Part shown: piece by piece, positions 27,545-36,714 of the stretch
Layout: each line of letters starts with the position of its first letter
Position numbering within the stretch: the first letter of the stretch is position 1
Assembly (NCBI GenBank): GCA_959022495.1
Contig: CAUEYX010000005.1
Coordinates: 62,001 to 126,000, forward strand
Source: an uncultured Lachnospiraceae bacterium
GTDB lineage: Bacteria > Bacillota > Clostridia > Lachnospirales > Lachnospiraceae
DNA: 64,000 nt
Direction: 5' to 3'
Translations under genes and position numbers: made by a program
The notes under the pieces: generated by a model
Seen by the model: only the letters and a program-made list of their open reading frames with translations
Told to the model about the DNA's origin: nothing
Databases searched by the model: none

Positions 27545-28468
27545 ATGAGAGATACGTTTGTAAAAACATTAATTAGTCTTGCTGAGAAAGATAAAGATAT
27601 TGAGTTGATAACTGGTGACTTGGGTTTTGGTGTATTGAAGCCATTTTGGGAAAAACTTCCAGATCAGTTTACAAATGCGGGAATCGCGGAACAGAATATG
27701 ACAACAGCAGCGGCAGGCATGGCATTGGAAAAAAAGAAAGTTTTTACTTATTCAATAGGAAATTTTCCAACGCTTAGATGTCTGGAGCAGATTCGGAACG
27801 ACTGCGCATATCATAATGCGAATGTAAATATTGTCTGTGTAGGAGGGGGATTTGTTTATGGGTCTCTTGGGATGAGCCATCATGCGACGGAAGATATTGC
27901 TGTAATGCGCAGCCTTCCAGGAGTAACAGTTGTCTGCCCGGGTGATTTAGTAGAAGCTGCCGAAGCAACAAAAGCAATTGCAGAATATCCGGGAACATGT
28001 TATCTTCGTCTTGGCAGGGGTGGAGAAAAGCAAGTCCATACAGAAATCCGGGATTTTCATATTGGAAAAGCAATCCGAATCAAAGAAGGGCAGAAAATTG
28101 CTGTATTTTCGACAGGAGCAATTTTAGGTGAGGTGACAGATGCGACATTACAACTTGAGAAAAATGGAATATCAGTGGAGCAGTACAGCTTCCCTACGGT
28201 AAAACCTCTGGATCAGGACGCTGTCTTAGATTGTTCCAATCGCTTTGACAAAATTATTACTGTTGAGGAACATAATATAATGGGTGGATTTGGCAGTGCT
28301 GTAGCGGAAGTAATGGCAGAAAATCCGGCGAAAGCACGTCTGATACGGATAGGAATTAATGATGAATATTGCAGTATTGTCGGCACCCAGGAATATTTGA
28401 GAGATCAGTACGGATTCAGTACAGATAAAATTGTTAAAAGAATACTGTATGAGGTGGACAATGGCTAA
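27545..28468 (+). CDS. Transketolase, C-terminal subunit
   Basis: 307 residues from ATG 27545, with AAAGAGGT upstream; an upstream ATG at 27524 lacks a ribosome site. It contains the pyrimidine-binding domain with GIAEQNMTTAAAGMAL (catalytic Glu in AEQN), the SHHATEDIAVMRSLPG loop and a C-terminal domain with TVEEHNIMGGFGSAVAE. It is the partner of the preceding subunit. Together they equal one full transketolase of about 610 residues. The end overlaps the next gene by 8 bp. Confidence 0.92.
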   Translation: MRDTFVKTLISLAEKDKDIELITGDLGFGVLKPFWEKLPDQFTNAGIAEQNMTTAAAGMALEKKKVFTYSIGNFPTLRCLEQIRNDCAYHNANVNIVCVGGGFVYGSLGMSHHATEDIAVMRSLPGVTVVCPGDLVEAAEATKAIAEYPGTCYLRLGRGGEKQVHTEIRDFHIGKAIRIKEGQKIAVFSTGAILGEVTDATLQLEKNGISVEQYSFPTVKPLDQDAVLDCSNRFDKIITVEEHNIMGGFGSAVAEVMAENPAKARLIRIGINDEYCSIVGTQEYLRDQYGFSTDKIVKRILYEVDNG

Positions 28469-29555
28469 AATATTAATTTTGGCAAATCATTATAATACAC
28501 TGCGGATATTTCGAAGAGAGCTGATTTGCGCGTTGAGCAGGGAAAATGAGGTGACAGCAGTTATTCCCCCCTGTGATGATGAGAATAAAAAGATATTACA
28601 ATCATATGGTGCAGAGGTCCGATTTGTACAGATGGAAAGGCGGGGGATGAATCCGCTAAAGGATGCAGCTCTCTTAATGCATTATAATTCCCTAATAAAA
28701 AAAATACATCCCGATAAGGTTATTACTTATACTATAAAATGTAATATTTATGGTTCGGTAGTATGTAAATGGAGAAAAATATCGAGTTATGCAAATGTAA
28801 CAGGGTTGGGATCAACTTTTCAGAATAACGGATTTACAAGAAAATTTGTTTCGACTCTTTATAAAATATCTTTAAATAAAACAAAATGTATTTTTTTTGA
28901 AAACACTGGAAATCGAGATACTTTAGTGAATGACGGGATAGTAAAATCCAATCAGACAGTGGTAATGCCGGGAGCCGGCGTGAATTTGCGGGAATTTAAT
29001 GCATGCCAGTATCCACCGGAAAAAGAAGCCATACGTTTTTTATTTGTTGGAAGGATAATGAAGGAAAAGGGCGTAGATGAATTATTTTATGCTATCAAAA
29101 AGATTCGGGAAAGATATGGAGCCATATATTTTGATTTTATAGGCTGGTATGAGGATGATTATAAAACGATAGTTGAAGATTTGCAGAATAAAGGATATAT
29201 TAAATTTTATGGTTTTCAGGCAGATGTAAGGCCTTTTATAAGGAAAGCACACTGTATTGTATTACCGTCTTATCATGAGGGGATGTCGAATACCCTGCTG
29301 GAAGGTGCCGCTATGTGCCGCCCCTTAATAGCAAGCAATATTCACGGATGTATGGAAGCCGTGGAGGATGGAAAGACAGGGTATCTTGCAAAAGTAAAAA
29401 ATGCGGAGAGTCTGTATGAAAAAATAATTGAATTTATCGAACTTCCTTATGAAAAGAAAAAAGAAATGGGACTAAACGGAAGAAGTTATATGAAAAAAAG
29501 ATTTGATAAAGATTATGTTGTGGAAAAAACCATGAAAGCAATATTTGATTCATAA
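28461..29555 (+). CDS. Glycosyltransferase, GT4 family
   Basis: 364 residues from ATG 28461, inside the end of the transketolase gene. GT-B fold: N-terminal MAKILILANHYNTLRIFRREL, then the C-terminal nucleotide-sugar half with FLFVGRIMKEKGVDELFYAI and the E-x7-E region HEGMSNTLLEGAAMCRPLIAS. The N-terminal half has the YTIKCNIYG and NVTGLGS features of EpsD/WbpH-like enzymes. It adds one sugar to the growing lipid-linked unit on the cytoplasmic face. Sugar specificity not predictable. Confidence 0.9.
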   Translation: MAKILILANHYNTLRIFRRELICALSRENEVTAVIPPCDDENKKILQSYGAEVRFVQMERRGMNPLKDAALLMHYNSLIKKIHPDKVITYTIKCNIYGSVVCKWRKISSYANVTGLGSTFQNNGFTRKFVSTLYKISLNKTKCIFFENTGNRDTLVNDGIVKSNQTVVMPGAGVNLREFNACQYPPEKEAIRFLFVGRIMKEKGVDELFYAIKKIRERYGAIYFDFIGWYEDDYKTIVEDLQNKGYIKFYGFQADVRPFIRKAHCIVLPSYHEGMSNTLLEGAAMCRPLIASNIHGCMEAVEDGKTGYLAKVKNAESLYEKIIEFIELPYEKKKEMGLNGRSYMKKRFDKDYVVEKTMKAIFDS

Positions 29556-29575
29556 AAAGGAGACAGCAGGATAAT

Positions 29576-30673
29576 ATGTTGACTAGTAATTATATTTTAA
29601 TACTACTTTGGTGCGCTCTTGCAGGCGGAGTGGCTTTTTTGGTTCCAGGAGTATATCGCGCAGAAAAGTTAAATCAGGAACAAGTGAAGAGGATAACGCC
29701 GTTTTTTGCAGTCATTGTTGTTCTGCCTCTTGTAATCTGGACAAGCAACCGTGGTGATGTAGGGGATACATATGCGTATTTAGATAGTTTCAAAAAAATG
29801 CCAACGGCTTTTTCTGGTATAGGACAGTACTTAAATACAGTGGGAAAAGACAGGGGGTTTTATTTCTGCTCGGCTGTTATAAAGTGTATAATTGGGAATA
29901 GAGAAACGATATACTTTTTGATTGTTGCTGCAATTCAAGCCTATTTTCTTTTTCGAGTTTACAGAAGATACTCTACAAGATTTTTGATGAGTTTCTTTTT
30001 ATTTATAGCTTCGGCAGATTATGTTTCGTGGATGTTTAATGGTATGCGGCAGTTTACAGCAGCCACAATCGTATTTGCGTGTTTTCCGTGGATTTTAGAA
30101 AAAAAATACATTCGAACAGTAATCGTAATTTTGGCGGCGTCGTTAATTCATGGAACTGCATTAATCCTGGTGCCATTTGTGTTTATTGTGCAGGGGAAGG
30201 CATGGAATAAAAAGACATTGTTTTTTATTTTAGCTGTTATTACTATTGTGGCCTTCGCTGATCGTTTTACTAATATTTTGGATACATTATTGGTAGATAC
30301 GCAATATGAAGATGCTCTGACTAGTATAGAAGATGACGGAACAAATATTCTGCGAGTTTTAGTTTACTCTATACCAACAATTTTATCCTTGATAGGGCTT
30401 AGATTTATCAAAAATGAGAATGATCCAATTATTAACATATGTACAAACATGTCTATTGTTGCATCTGGTTTTTATATAATATCAATGTTTACAAGTGGAA
30501 TATTGATAGGAAGGCTGCCTGTGTATTTTTCGCTTTACAATTATATTCTGCTGCCGTGGGAGGTTGATCATATGTTTACAAAAAAATCTGCACAAATAGT
30601 TTATTTGATTATGCTGGGAGCATATCTGCTTTATTATTATTATCAAATGCATTTCTCGTGGACAATTTTATGA
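29576..30673 (+). CDS. EpsG/Wzy-type polysaccharide polymerase
   Basis: 365 residues with about ten hydrophobic segments. The segment WTSNRGDVGDTYAYLDSFKK followed by GFYFCSAVIK and the periodic aromatic loops (DYVSWMFNGMRQFTA) match EpsG-family proteins. It would polymerise flipped repeat units outside the membrane and so is the presumed Wzy of this locus, with the flippase at 41403. It is the only such candidate here. Confidence 0.82.
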   Translation: MLTSNYILILLWCALAGGVAFLVPGVYRAEKLNQEQVKRITPFFAVIVVLPLVIWTSNRGDVGDTYAYLDSFKKMPTAFSGIGQYLNTVGKDRGFYFCSAVIKCIIGNRETIYFLIVAAIQAYFLFRVYRRYSTRFLMSFFLFIASADYVSWMFNGMRQFTAATIVFACFPWILEKKYIRTVIVILAASLIHGTALILVPFVFIVQGKAWNKKTLFFILAVITIVAFADRFTNILDTLLVDTQYEDALTSIEDDGTNILRVLVYSIPTILSLIGLRFIKNENDPIINICTNMSIVASGFYIISMFTSGILIGRLPVYFSLYNYILLPWEVDHMFTKKSAQIVYLIMLGAYLLYYYYQMHFSWTIL

Positions 30674-30766
30674 ATTGATAAGATGAGGACTATGGATTCC
30701 CAGGAGAGTTCTTATTATCCAATGTATTTTAGATGAGATTATATCTAAGAGGGAGAATATAATTTT

Positions 30767-31750
30767 ATGCCAATGATAAGTGTTATTATTCCAGTGTATA
30801 ATGTAGAAAGTTATCTGAAAGAATGTGTTGACAGTGTTTTGGCTCAAGATTATAAAGATATAGAAATTATTTTGGTCGATGATGGATCGACGGACTCCTC
30901 CCCTTTGATTTGCGATCAGTTAAAGGAAAAGTCAGATAAAATTACTACGATTCATAAACAAAATGGTGGATTATCTGATGCCCGCAATACAGGAATTAAG
31001 GCAGCCACAGGTAACTATATATTGTTTTTAGATGGTGATGATTTCTGGGATGATAGTAATGCAGTTTCTAAGCTGGTAAACAGAATTACAAAGACAAAGG
31101 CTGATGTCTTAAATTTTTCTTATAAAAAATACTATGAGGATACGAATAAAAAAGTTTTGTATTTCTCTGGGATAGATGCAATGCCTGAGGAACTAAATGG
31201 TTTATGTGATCAGTTAAAATTTCTCACAGAAAGAGGATTATATATAGCATCCGCTTGCAACAAAATGGTTAAGAGAAGCCTTTTTACGGAAACATTATTT
31301 TTTCGTCAAAATGTTTATTCAGAAGATATAGAATGGTGCGCCAAATTAATGGCAGCAGCTCAATCTATGGATTTTGTATGTGAAAATTTCTACTGCTACA
31401 GACAAAGGGAAAATTCAATATCACATACAATTGACACAAAAAAATGTGAAGATTTATGTAATAATATTATCGAGTGCTTTAAGATAACTCATACAGTAGA
31501 TGTTAAGCTGAGAAAATTTATGTATAACTATATTTCATACCAATATGGGACATTTTTTATTGTCCAGTCTTTGACGGAATCAGTTCAGAAAAAGAGCATT
31601 ATTATGTTGGAAAAATATAAATGGGTTTTAGGCTATCATAGTCATAATAAAAAATTGATGTTTTTAAATATTGTCTGCAAATTGGCAGGATATAAGAATA
31701 CCTGTGTATTGGTAAGGATGGGATATAAATTATCTGCCATACGAAGATAA
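30767..31750 (+). CDS. Glycosyltransferase, GT2 family
   Basis: 327 residues, GT-A fold: ISVIIPVYNVESYLKECV at the start, VDDGSTDSSP, KQNGGLSDARNTGIK, and the metal-binding DGDDFW. The C-terminal part (EDIEWCAKLM) holds the probable catalytic acid region. It is AT-rich like its neighbours. A 93-bp gap before it holds no clear promoter. Adds one sugar to the repeat unit. Confidence 0.9.
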   Translation: MPMISVIIPVYNVESYLKECVDSVLAQDYKDIEIILVDDGSTDSSPLICDQLKEKSDKITTIHKQNGGLSDARNTGIKAATGNYILFLDGDDFWDDSNAVSKLVNRITKTKADVLNFSYKKYYEDTNKKVLYFSGIDAMPEELNGLCDQLKFLTERGLYIASACNKMVKRSLFTETLFFRQNVYSEDIEWCAKLMAAAQSMDFVCENFYCYRQRENSISHTIDTKKCEDLCNNIIECFKITHTVDVKLRKFMYNYISYQYGTFFIVQSLTESVQKKSIIMLEKYKWVLGYHSHNKKLMFLNIVCKLAGYKNTCVLVRMGYKLSAIRR

Positions 31751-31766
31751 TAGCGGAGGGGAACAA

Positions 31767-32660
31767 ATGGTACCTATAACTGTATTTACACCGACTTATA
31801 ATAGAGTTGAATTATTAGGCAGATGTTTCAAAAGCATGAAAAGTCAGACGAATAAAAACTTTATTTGGATGATTATAGATGATGGATCGACAGACAATAC
31901 AACTGAAGTTGTTCAAAAATGGATGCAAAATTTTCATGGATTTGAAATTCAATATTTTTACAAAGCCAATGGAGGTCTGCATACTGCATATAATGAGGCT
32001 ATAAAAAATATTAAAACAGAATTATGTGTATGTGTAGATTCAGATGACTTTATGCCGAATGATGCTGTTGAGAAGATATTAAATTTTTGGGAGAAATATG
32101 GTGATGAAAATTATGCAGGAATAGTTGGTCTTGATTATAATATACATGGTGAGATTATCGGAGATCCACTTCCTAATCAAAAGAGTGTAAATTTGATAGA
32201 TCTTCTGATTGGTAAGTATCACATTAATAATGGTGACAGAAAAAATGTGGTTAGAACGGAATTATATAAAGCGGCAGCCCCAATGAAGAGTTTCCCCGGA
32301 GAAAAGAACTTTAATCCACATTATATGCATCTGCTGATTAGTAAGGAATATGACTTCCTTGTGATGAATGAAAATTTGTGTTATGTAGAATACCAGCCAG
32401 AAGGGATGACGGCATCCATATTAAAGCAGTACAGGAACAGTCCGAGAAGTTTTGCGGAGATTAGAAAATTGTATCTTACCTTTAAAGAAGCCCCTTTAAA
32501 GTTTAAAGTAAAGCAGTATATTCATTACTGGTCGTCTTGTTTTCTGGCGGGCAGATGGTGTGGACTTACTAAATATAATCCGGTTCTGCTTATTATTTCA
32601 GTCCCTATGGGAATTGTACTTACATGCTATATTTGTATGAAAACAAGACATAAGTCTTAA
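31767..32660 (+). CDS. Glycosyltransferase, GT2 family
   Basis: 297 residues. ITVFTPTYNRVELLGRCF, IDDGSTDNTTEVV, KANGGLHTAYNEAI and CVDSDDFMPNDAVE mark a GT-A domain, with the acceptor half afterwards and a short hydrophobic C-terminus (LLIISVPMGIVLTCYICM) that may tether it to the membrane. GGAGGGG precedes ATG. It is close in style to the gene at 38706, so the two are probably paralogues. Confidence 0.9.
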   Translation: MVPITVFTPTYNRVELLGRCFKSMKSQTNKNFIWMIIDDGSTDNTTEVVQKWMQNFHGFEIQYFYKANGGLHTAYNEAIKNIKTELCVCVDSDDFMPNDAVEKILNFWEKYGDENYAGIVGLDYNIHGEIIGDPLPNQKSVNLIDLLIGKYHINNGDRKNVVRTELYKAAAPMKSFPGEKNFNPHYMHLLISKEYDFLVMNENLCYVEYQPEGMTASILKQYRNSPRSFAEIRKLYLTFKEAPLKFKVKQYIHYWSSCFLAGRWCGLTKYNPVLLIISVPMGIVLTCYICMKTRHKS

Positions 32661-32695
32661 AAATTTAAGTTGAGAACATATAAGGAATTTCGGAA

Positions 32696-33814
32696 GTGAA
32701 GAAAATATTATTTGTAATCCATGACCTTCATCATGGCGGTGCAGAAAAGGTTTTGGTGAATCTTGTAAATAACTTTGACAGACAGAAATTTGATATTACA
32801 GTGATGGCTTTGTTTGGGGGAGGAGTAAATGAACAGTTCCTGGCGAAAGATATTAAGCTGATCATATGCCATAAGAAAGTGTTTCGGGGAAATTCGAGGA
32901 TAATGAAGCTCTTCTCCCCACAGTTCTTGTTCAGATATTATATACAGGAAAAATATGATATTATTGTCTCATATCTGGAGGGACCGAGCGCAAGGATTGT
33001 ATCTGGATGCAGAGATAGAAATACAAAACTTATTTCATGGATTCATGTAGAGCAGCATGATAAGGAAACAGCATGCAGATCATTTAGAAATTATGCGGAA
33101 GCTTTGGAATGCTATCAGAAATTTGATTGTACAGTATGTGTGTCAGAGTATGTAAAAAGAGATTTTCGGAGGATATTTCCGGTAGAGAATCCGGTCTATG
33201 TTCTGTATAATACAAACGAGACAGATCAGATAAGGGAGTCAGCAAAAGAGTCTGTAGATGACATAGACTTAAAAAATGATGAGATAAAACTGGTTGGCGT
33301 CGGAAAACTTATGCCGAACAAAGGTTTTCAAAAATTGGCAGGAATTCATGTAAGACTTATACAAGAAGGATATAAAGTTCATACATATATTTTAGGCGAA
33401 GGTCCTGAAAGAAATAGATTAGAAAAATATGTAGATGAGAAGGGATGTACTGATACATTTACGTTACTGGGTTATCGGACAAACCCCTATAAGTATATTG
33501 CAAAATGCGATGTATTTGTTTGTGCTTCTATGGCAGAAGGATTTTCAACAGCAGCGACAGAAGCGTTGATATTAGGCGTTCCGGTGGTGACTACAAAAGT
33601 GTCTGGGATGGAGGAAATGCTGGGGGAGAAGAATGAATATGGAATTGTTGTAGATGGTACGGGAGAAAATGTGTTATATACAGGAGTGAAAAGACTTTTA
33701 GATTCTTCGGAGGAAATGCAGTATTACAAGGAAAAGGCGAGGATTAGAGGCAGGAAGTTTGAGAAGAGTAGTACTGTGAAGGCTGTTGAAAGACTAATAG
33801 AAACACTAATTTAA
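32696..33814 (+). CDS. Glycosyltransferase, GT4 family
   Basis: 372 residues from a GTG start; GGAATTTCGGAA upstream is a weak ribosome site. The N-terminus LFVIHDLHHGGAEKVLVNLVN is a classic GT4 donor/acceptor loop. The C-terminal half has VGVGKLMPNKGFQKLA, YILGEGPERNRLE, and CASMAEGFSTAATEALILGVPVV with the E-x7-E pair. GT-B fold, retaining mechanism, probably a soluble or peripheral enzyme. Confidence 0.9.
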   Translation: MKKILFVIHDLHHGGAEKVLVNLVNNFDRQKFDITVMALFGGGVNEQFLAKDIKLIICHKKVFRGNSRIMKLFSPQFLFRYYIQEKYDIIVSYLEGPSARIVSGCRDRNTKLISWIHVEQHDKETACRSFRNYAEALECYQKFDCTVCVSEYVKRDFRRIFPVENPVYVLYNTNETDQIRESAKESVDDIDLKNDEIKLVGVGKLMPNKGFQKLAGIHVRLIQEGYKVHTYILGEGPERNRLEKYVDEKGCTDTFTLLGYRTNPYKYIAKCDVFVCASMAEGFSTAATEALILGVPVVTTKVSGMEEMLGEKNEYGIVVDGTGENVLYTGVKRLLDSSEEMQYYKEKARIRGRKFEKSSTVKAVERLIETLI

Positions 33815-33829
33815 CAATAAAGGGAAAAT

Positions 33830-34327
33830 ATGTTGAGACAACGTATTAATTGGTGGGTTACACGATATAATCATGATAAATTTTGGAAAATGTATATGTG
33901 GTGTCAATCCGGAAAGGCAAAAGGGCTGCGTAGGATTCTGTACATATACAGATTAAAAAGAATTTCATCGCTGCATAATTGTGATTTCATGATAACATTA
34001 CGACGTGATTGTCCTTTTGGGGCTCAATTTCATTCACCTCCATTTCTTCCACATGGCTTAAATGGAATTGTGGTATCGAGAAATGCTCAAATTGGGCGAG
34101 GCGCAACTATTTTTCAGCAAGTAACAATTGGAATTAAAGATATTGGGAATACAAATGCGCCAAGGATTGGGGAAAACGTTTTTATTGGAGCCGGAGCCAA
34201 AGTTATAGGTGGAATAAAAATAGGTAACAACGTTAAAATTGGAGCGAATGCTGTTGTGAATATGGATGTTCCCGATGGAGTTACAGTAGTTGGAAATCCA
34301 GCATTTATAAAGGAAAAGAAGAAATGA
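33830..34327 (+). CDS. Hexapeptide-repeat acetyltransferase, serine acetyltransferase-like
   Basis: 165 residues. The C-terminal two thirds are left-handed beta-helix repeats: NAQIGRGATIFQQVTIG, IGENVFIGAGAKVIGG, IGNNVKIGANAVVNMD and VVGNPA. The N-terminal helices resemble the small CysE-like sugar acetyltransferases of capsule loci rather than CysE itself. It probably O- or N-acetylates a capsule sugar using acetyl-CoA. It overlaps the next (broken) gene by ATGA. Confidence 0.87.
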   Translation: MLRQRINWWVTRYNHDKFWKMYMWCQSGKAKGLRRILYIYRLKRISSLHNCDFMITLRRDCPFGAQFHSPPFLPHGLNGIVVSRNAQIGRGATIFQQVTIGIKDIGNTNAPRIGENVFIGAGAKVIGGIKIGNNVKIGANAVVNMDVPDGVTVVGNPAFIKEKKK

Positions 34328-35118
34328 TACCTAAAATAATTCATTATTGTTGGTTTGGAAAACAGCCAAAACCAAATATCGTGCTAAAATGTATTGACTC
34401 TTGGAAAAAATATTGTCCTGATTGGAAAATAATAGAATGGAATGAGACAAATTTTGACTTTTCTAAACATTCATATATGCGTGAAGCTTATGAAAAGAAA
34501 AATTAGGCATTCGTTACAGATGTTGCACGGCTGCTGATTGTGTATAACTATGGTGGAGTATATTTGGATACAGATGTTGAATTATATACTTCGTTTAATG
34601 AAAAGATTATAGATACAGACGCTTTTTTTGTATTTGAGAGTAATAGATATATAGCAACAGGGCTTGGATTTGGCGCAAAAAAGCATCATCAAGCCGTTAA
34701 AGAAATGAAAAAATATTATGATAATAAACATTTTATTGGAAAAAACGGAAAAGAAAAATTAGATCCCTGCCCCAGGGGAAATACAGAGTCTTTTAAAGGA
34801 TTATACAAAGATTTTGTCAGAAATGGCCAGACCCAAAGGATATCAGATGTTTTAATTATATCATGCCAGGAGTATTCAGCAATAGCAAAACATCATGGAA
34901 CTGCGACATGGGTTGAGGGTGCAAGACCGAAACAAAAAGAATATCATGATACATCTATCAAAAGAGTTTTGAGAGATCCAAAACGATTTGATTTTGTAGA
35001 GAAATATTTTGGAAAAAAAGTAACTGAATATTATACTTTTTTTGTATATGACTTACTTGAATTAGGGGTAGCATATTATTTAAGAAGGGTTGTCAGTAGA
35101 TTTATAAAGGGTGGATAA
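34324..35118 (+). pseudogene. GT32/OCH1-like glycosyltransferase broken by one amber codon
   Basis: The frame starts MIPKIIHYCWFGKQPKPN and would give about 264 residues, but codon 61 (34504-34506) is TAG. Reading continues cleanly in the same frame with AFVTDVARLLIVYNYGGVYLDTDVE to 35118. The intact paralogue at 43978 has EKWAFATDYARL at this place, so TAG replaces a Trp codon TGG by one base change. The DxD sugar-binding motif YLDTDVE lies after the stop. The damage is recent, since no other lesion is seen. A downstream GTG at 34540 could give a truncated product that lacks the N-terminal fold. Confidence 0.88.
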
Positions 35119-35119
35119 A

Positions 35120-35662
35120 GTGAATTATATAAAAGAATTTATATATCGTCTGCGCGGAGAGTATACAACAGAAAAATTGATGAGAATGGGAATGAAAGTT
35201 GGGAAAAATTTTGGAAGGCTGCATGGTGTGGTGCTTGACCCCTCACATTGCTGGCTGATTGAAATTGGCGATAATGTAACAATGGCTCCGCGCGTACATG
35301 TTTTATGTCATGATGCGAGTACAAAACAATTCTTGGGGTATACAAAAATTGGACGAGTAAATATAGGCGATAATGTTTTTATCGGTTCAGAATCTGTAAT
35401 CCTGCCAGGTGTTACTATAGGAGACAATGTAATTATAGGAGCGAATAGTACAGTGGTGCATGATATCCCAGATAATTCTGTAGTAGCCGGTTCACCCGCA
35501 AAAATTATTTGTACTTTAGCAGAATATTTGAGCAAGGAAAAAAAACGTATGGAATATTCCCCCTGTTATGGTGATGAATATACATTGCGTAAAAAGGTAT
35601 CGCTTGAGAAACGATTAAAACAGAAAAAAGAGTTGAAAGATATCATAGGATATATTGATTAA
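35120..35662 (+). CDS. Hexapeptide-repeat acetyltransferase, WbbJ/maltose acetyltransferase-like
   Basis: About 180 residues from GTG 35120 (AAGGGTGG just upstream); GTG 35111 is an alternative. The repeats are IGDNVTMAPRVHVLCHD with catalytic-type His, VNIGDNVFIGSESVILPG, IGDNVIIGANSTVVHD and VVAGSPAKII. It is followed by a basic helical tail. Acetyl-CoA-dependent modification of a sugar is expected. The stop codon TAA shares a base with the ATG of the next gene. Confidence 0.87.
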   Translation: MNYIKEFIYRLRGEYTTEKLMRMGMKVGKNFGRLHGVVLDPSHCWLIEIGDNVTMAPRVHVLCHDASTKQFLGYTKIGRVNIGDNVFIGSESVILPGVTIGDNVIIGANSTVVHDIPDNSVVAGSPAKIICTLAEYLSKEKKRMEYSPCYGDEYTLRKKVSLEKRLKQKKELKDIIGYID

Positions 35663-36672
35663 TGGAAAATATATTAATATCAGTTATAGTACCTGCTTAT
35701 AATATTGAAGCATATATTGAAAGATGTCTTGAAAGTATAATAAACCAGACATATAAATTATTAGAAATTATCGTTGTGGATGATGGCTCTCAAGATACTA
35801 CTGCTTCAAAAGTATCGGTGTTTGCTGCTCAGGATGAAAGGATTAGGCTAATCCGCAAGAAAAATGGCGGGGTTACTTCCGCTAGATTAGCAGGAGTTCA
35901 AGCGGCTACGGGGGAGTATATCGGTTTTGTAGATGGTGATGATCTGATAGATTCAGACATGTATGAACACCTTTTAAATAATGCGGTAAAATATCATGCG
36001 GATATATCTCACTGCGGATATCAGATGGAGTTTCCCAATCGAGTCGATTATTATTATAATACTGGACGTTTGTTACATCAGAACAATTTGACAGGTTTGA
36101 AAGATTTATTATCTGGTTGGTTTATTGAACCGGGTCTGTGGAATAAACTTTTTCATCGATCGTTGTTTGATAATTTGTTAAAGGATAATCCGGTTGATTT
36201 AAAAATTAAAATTAATGAAGATTTATTAATGAATTATTTCCTTTTTAAGGAAAGCAGTCTGTCGGTTTATGAAGACTGGTGTCCATATCATTATGTAGTA
36301 CGGAACAATTCGGCAACAAGCGCATCATTAAGTGTGCAGAAATTAACAGATCCTATAAAAGTATTAAAACGTTTGGAAGAAGAGACAAAAGATAATGAGG
36401 AATTATACCATATTGTATTACAGAGAATGACATCACAGTTGATTAACTTATCATCTTTTGACATACAGCACCGGAAAGATCTTATTGCTGTTCAACTTGA
36501 AGCGAGAAAAATGTTAAAAAATAGATTTTATAGAGTCATGAAATCTCATGTTTGCAGTACAAAAAATAAGATTCTTGTCTTATGGGTATCAATTTGGCCG
36601 TGGAGTTATGGTTTGGTTCATAAAATATATGCGCATGTAACTGGGAAAAATAAAAAATATTCAGTGGATTAA
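35662..36672 (+). CDS. Glycosyltransferase, GT2 family
   Basis: 336 residues. ISVIVPAYNIEAYIERCL, VDDGSQDTTASK, KNGGVTSARLAGVQA, and FVDGDDLIDSDMYE mark the GT-A donor domain; NEDLLMNYFLF is in the acceptor half. Basic C-terminus with a possible membrane-binding helix (LVLWVSIWPWSYGLVH). Start ATG overlaps the preceding stop by one base, so co-translated with the acetyltransferase. Confidence 0.9.
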   Translation: MENILISVIVPAYNIEAYIERCLESIINQTYKLLEIIVVDDGSQDTTASKVSVFAAQDERIRLIRKKNGGVTSARLAGVQAATGEYIGFVDGDDLIDSDMYEHLLNNAVKYHADISHCGYQMEFPNRVDYYYNTGRLLHQNNLTGLKDLLSGWFIEPGLWNKLFHRSLFDNLLKDNPVDLKIKINEDLLMNYFLFKESSLSVYEDWCPYHYVVRNNSATSASLSVQKLTDPIKVLKRLEEETKDNEELYHIVLQRMTSQLINLSSFDIQHRKDLIAVQLEARKMLKNRFYRVMKSHVCSTKNKILVLWVSIWPWSYGLVHKIYAHVTGKNKKYSVD

Positions 36673-36714
36673 AATTGGATACTTTACAAATTTGAAAATA
36701 AATAAGGAATAAAA

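Noticed and set aside
34504..34506. In-frame TAG read as pyrrolysine or by suppression
   Set aside because: The paralogue has Trp here, one base change explains it, and no pyrrolysine genes are in view.
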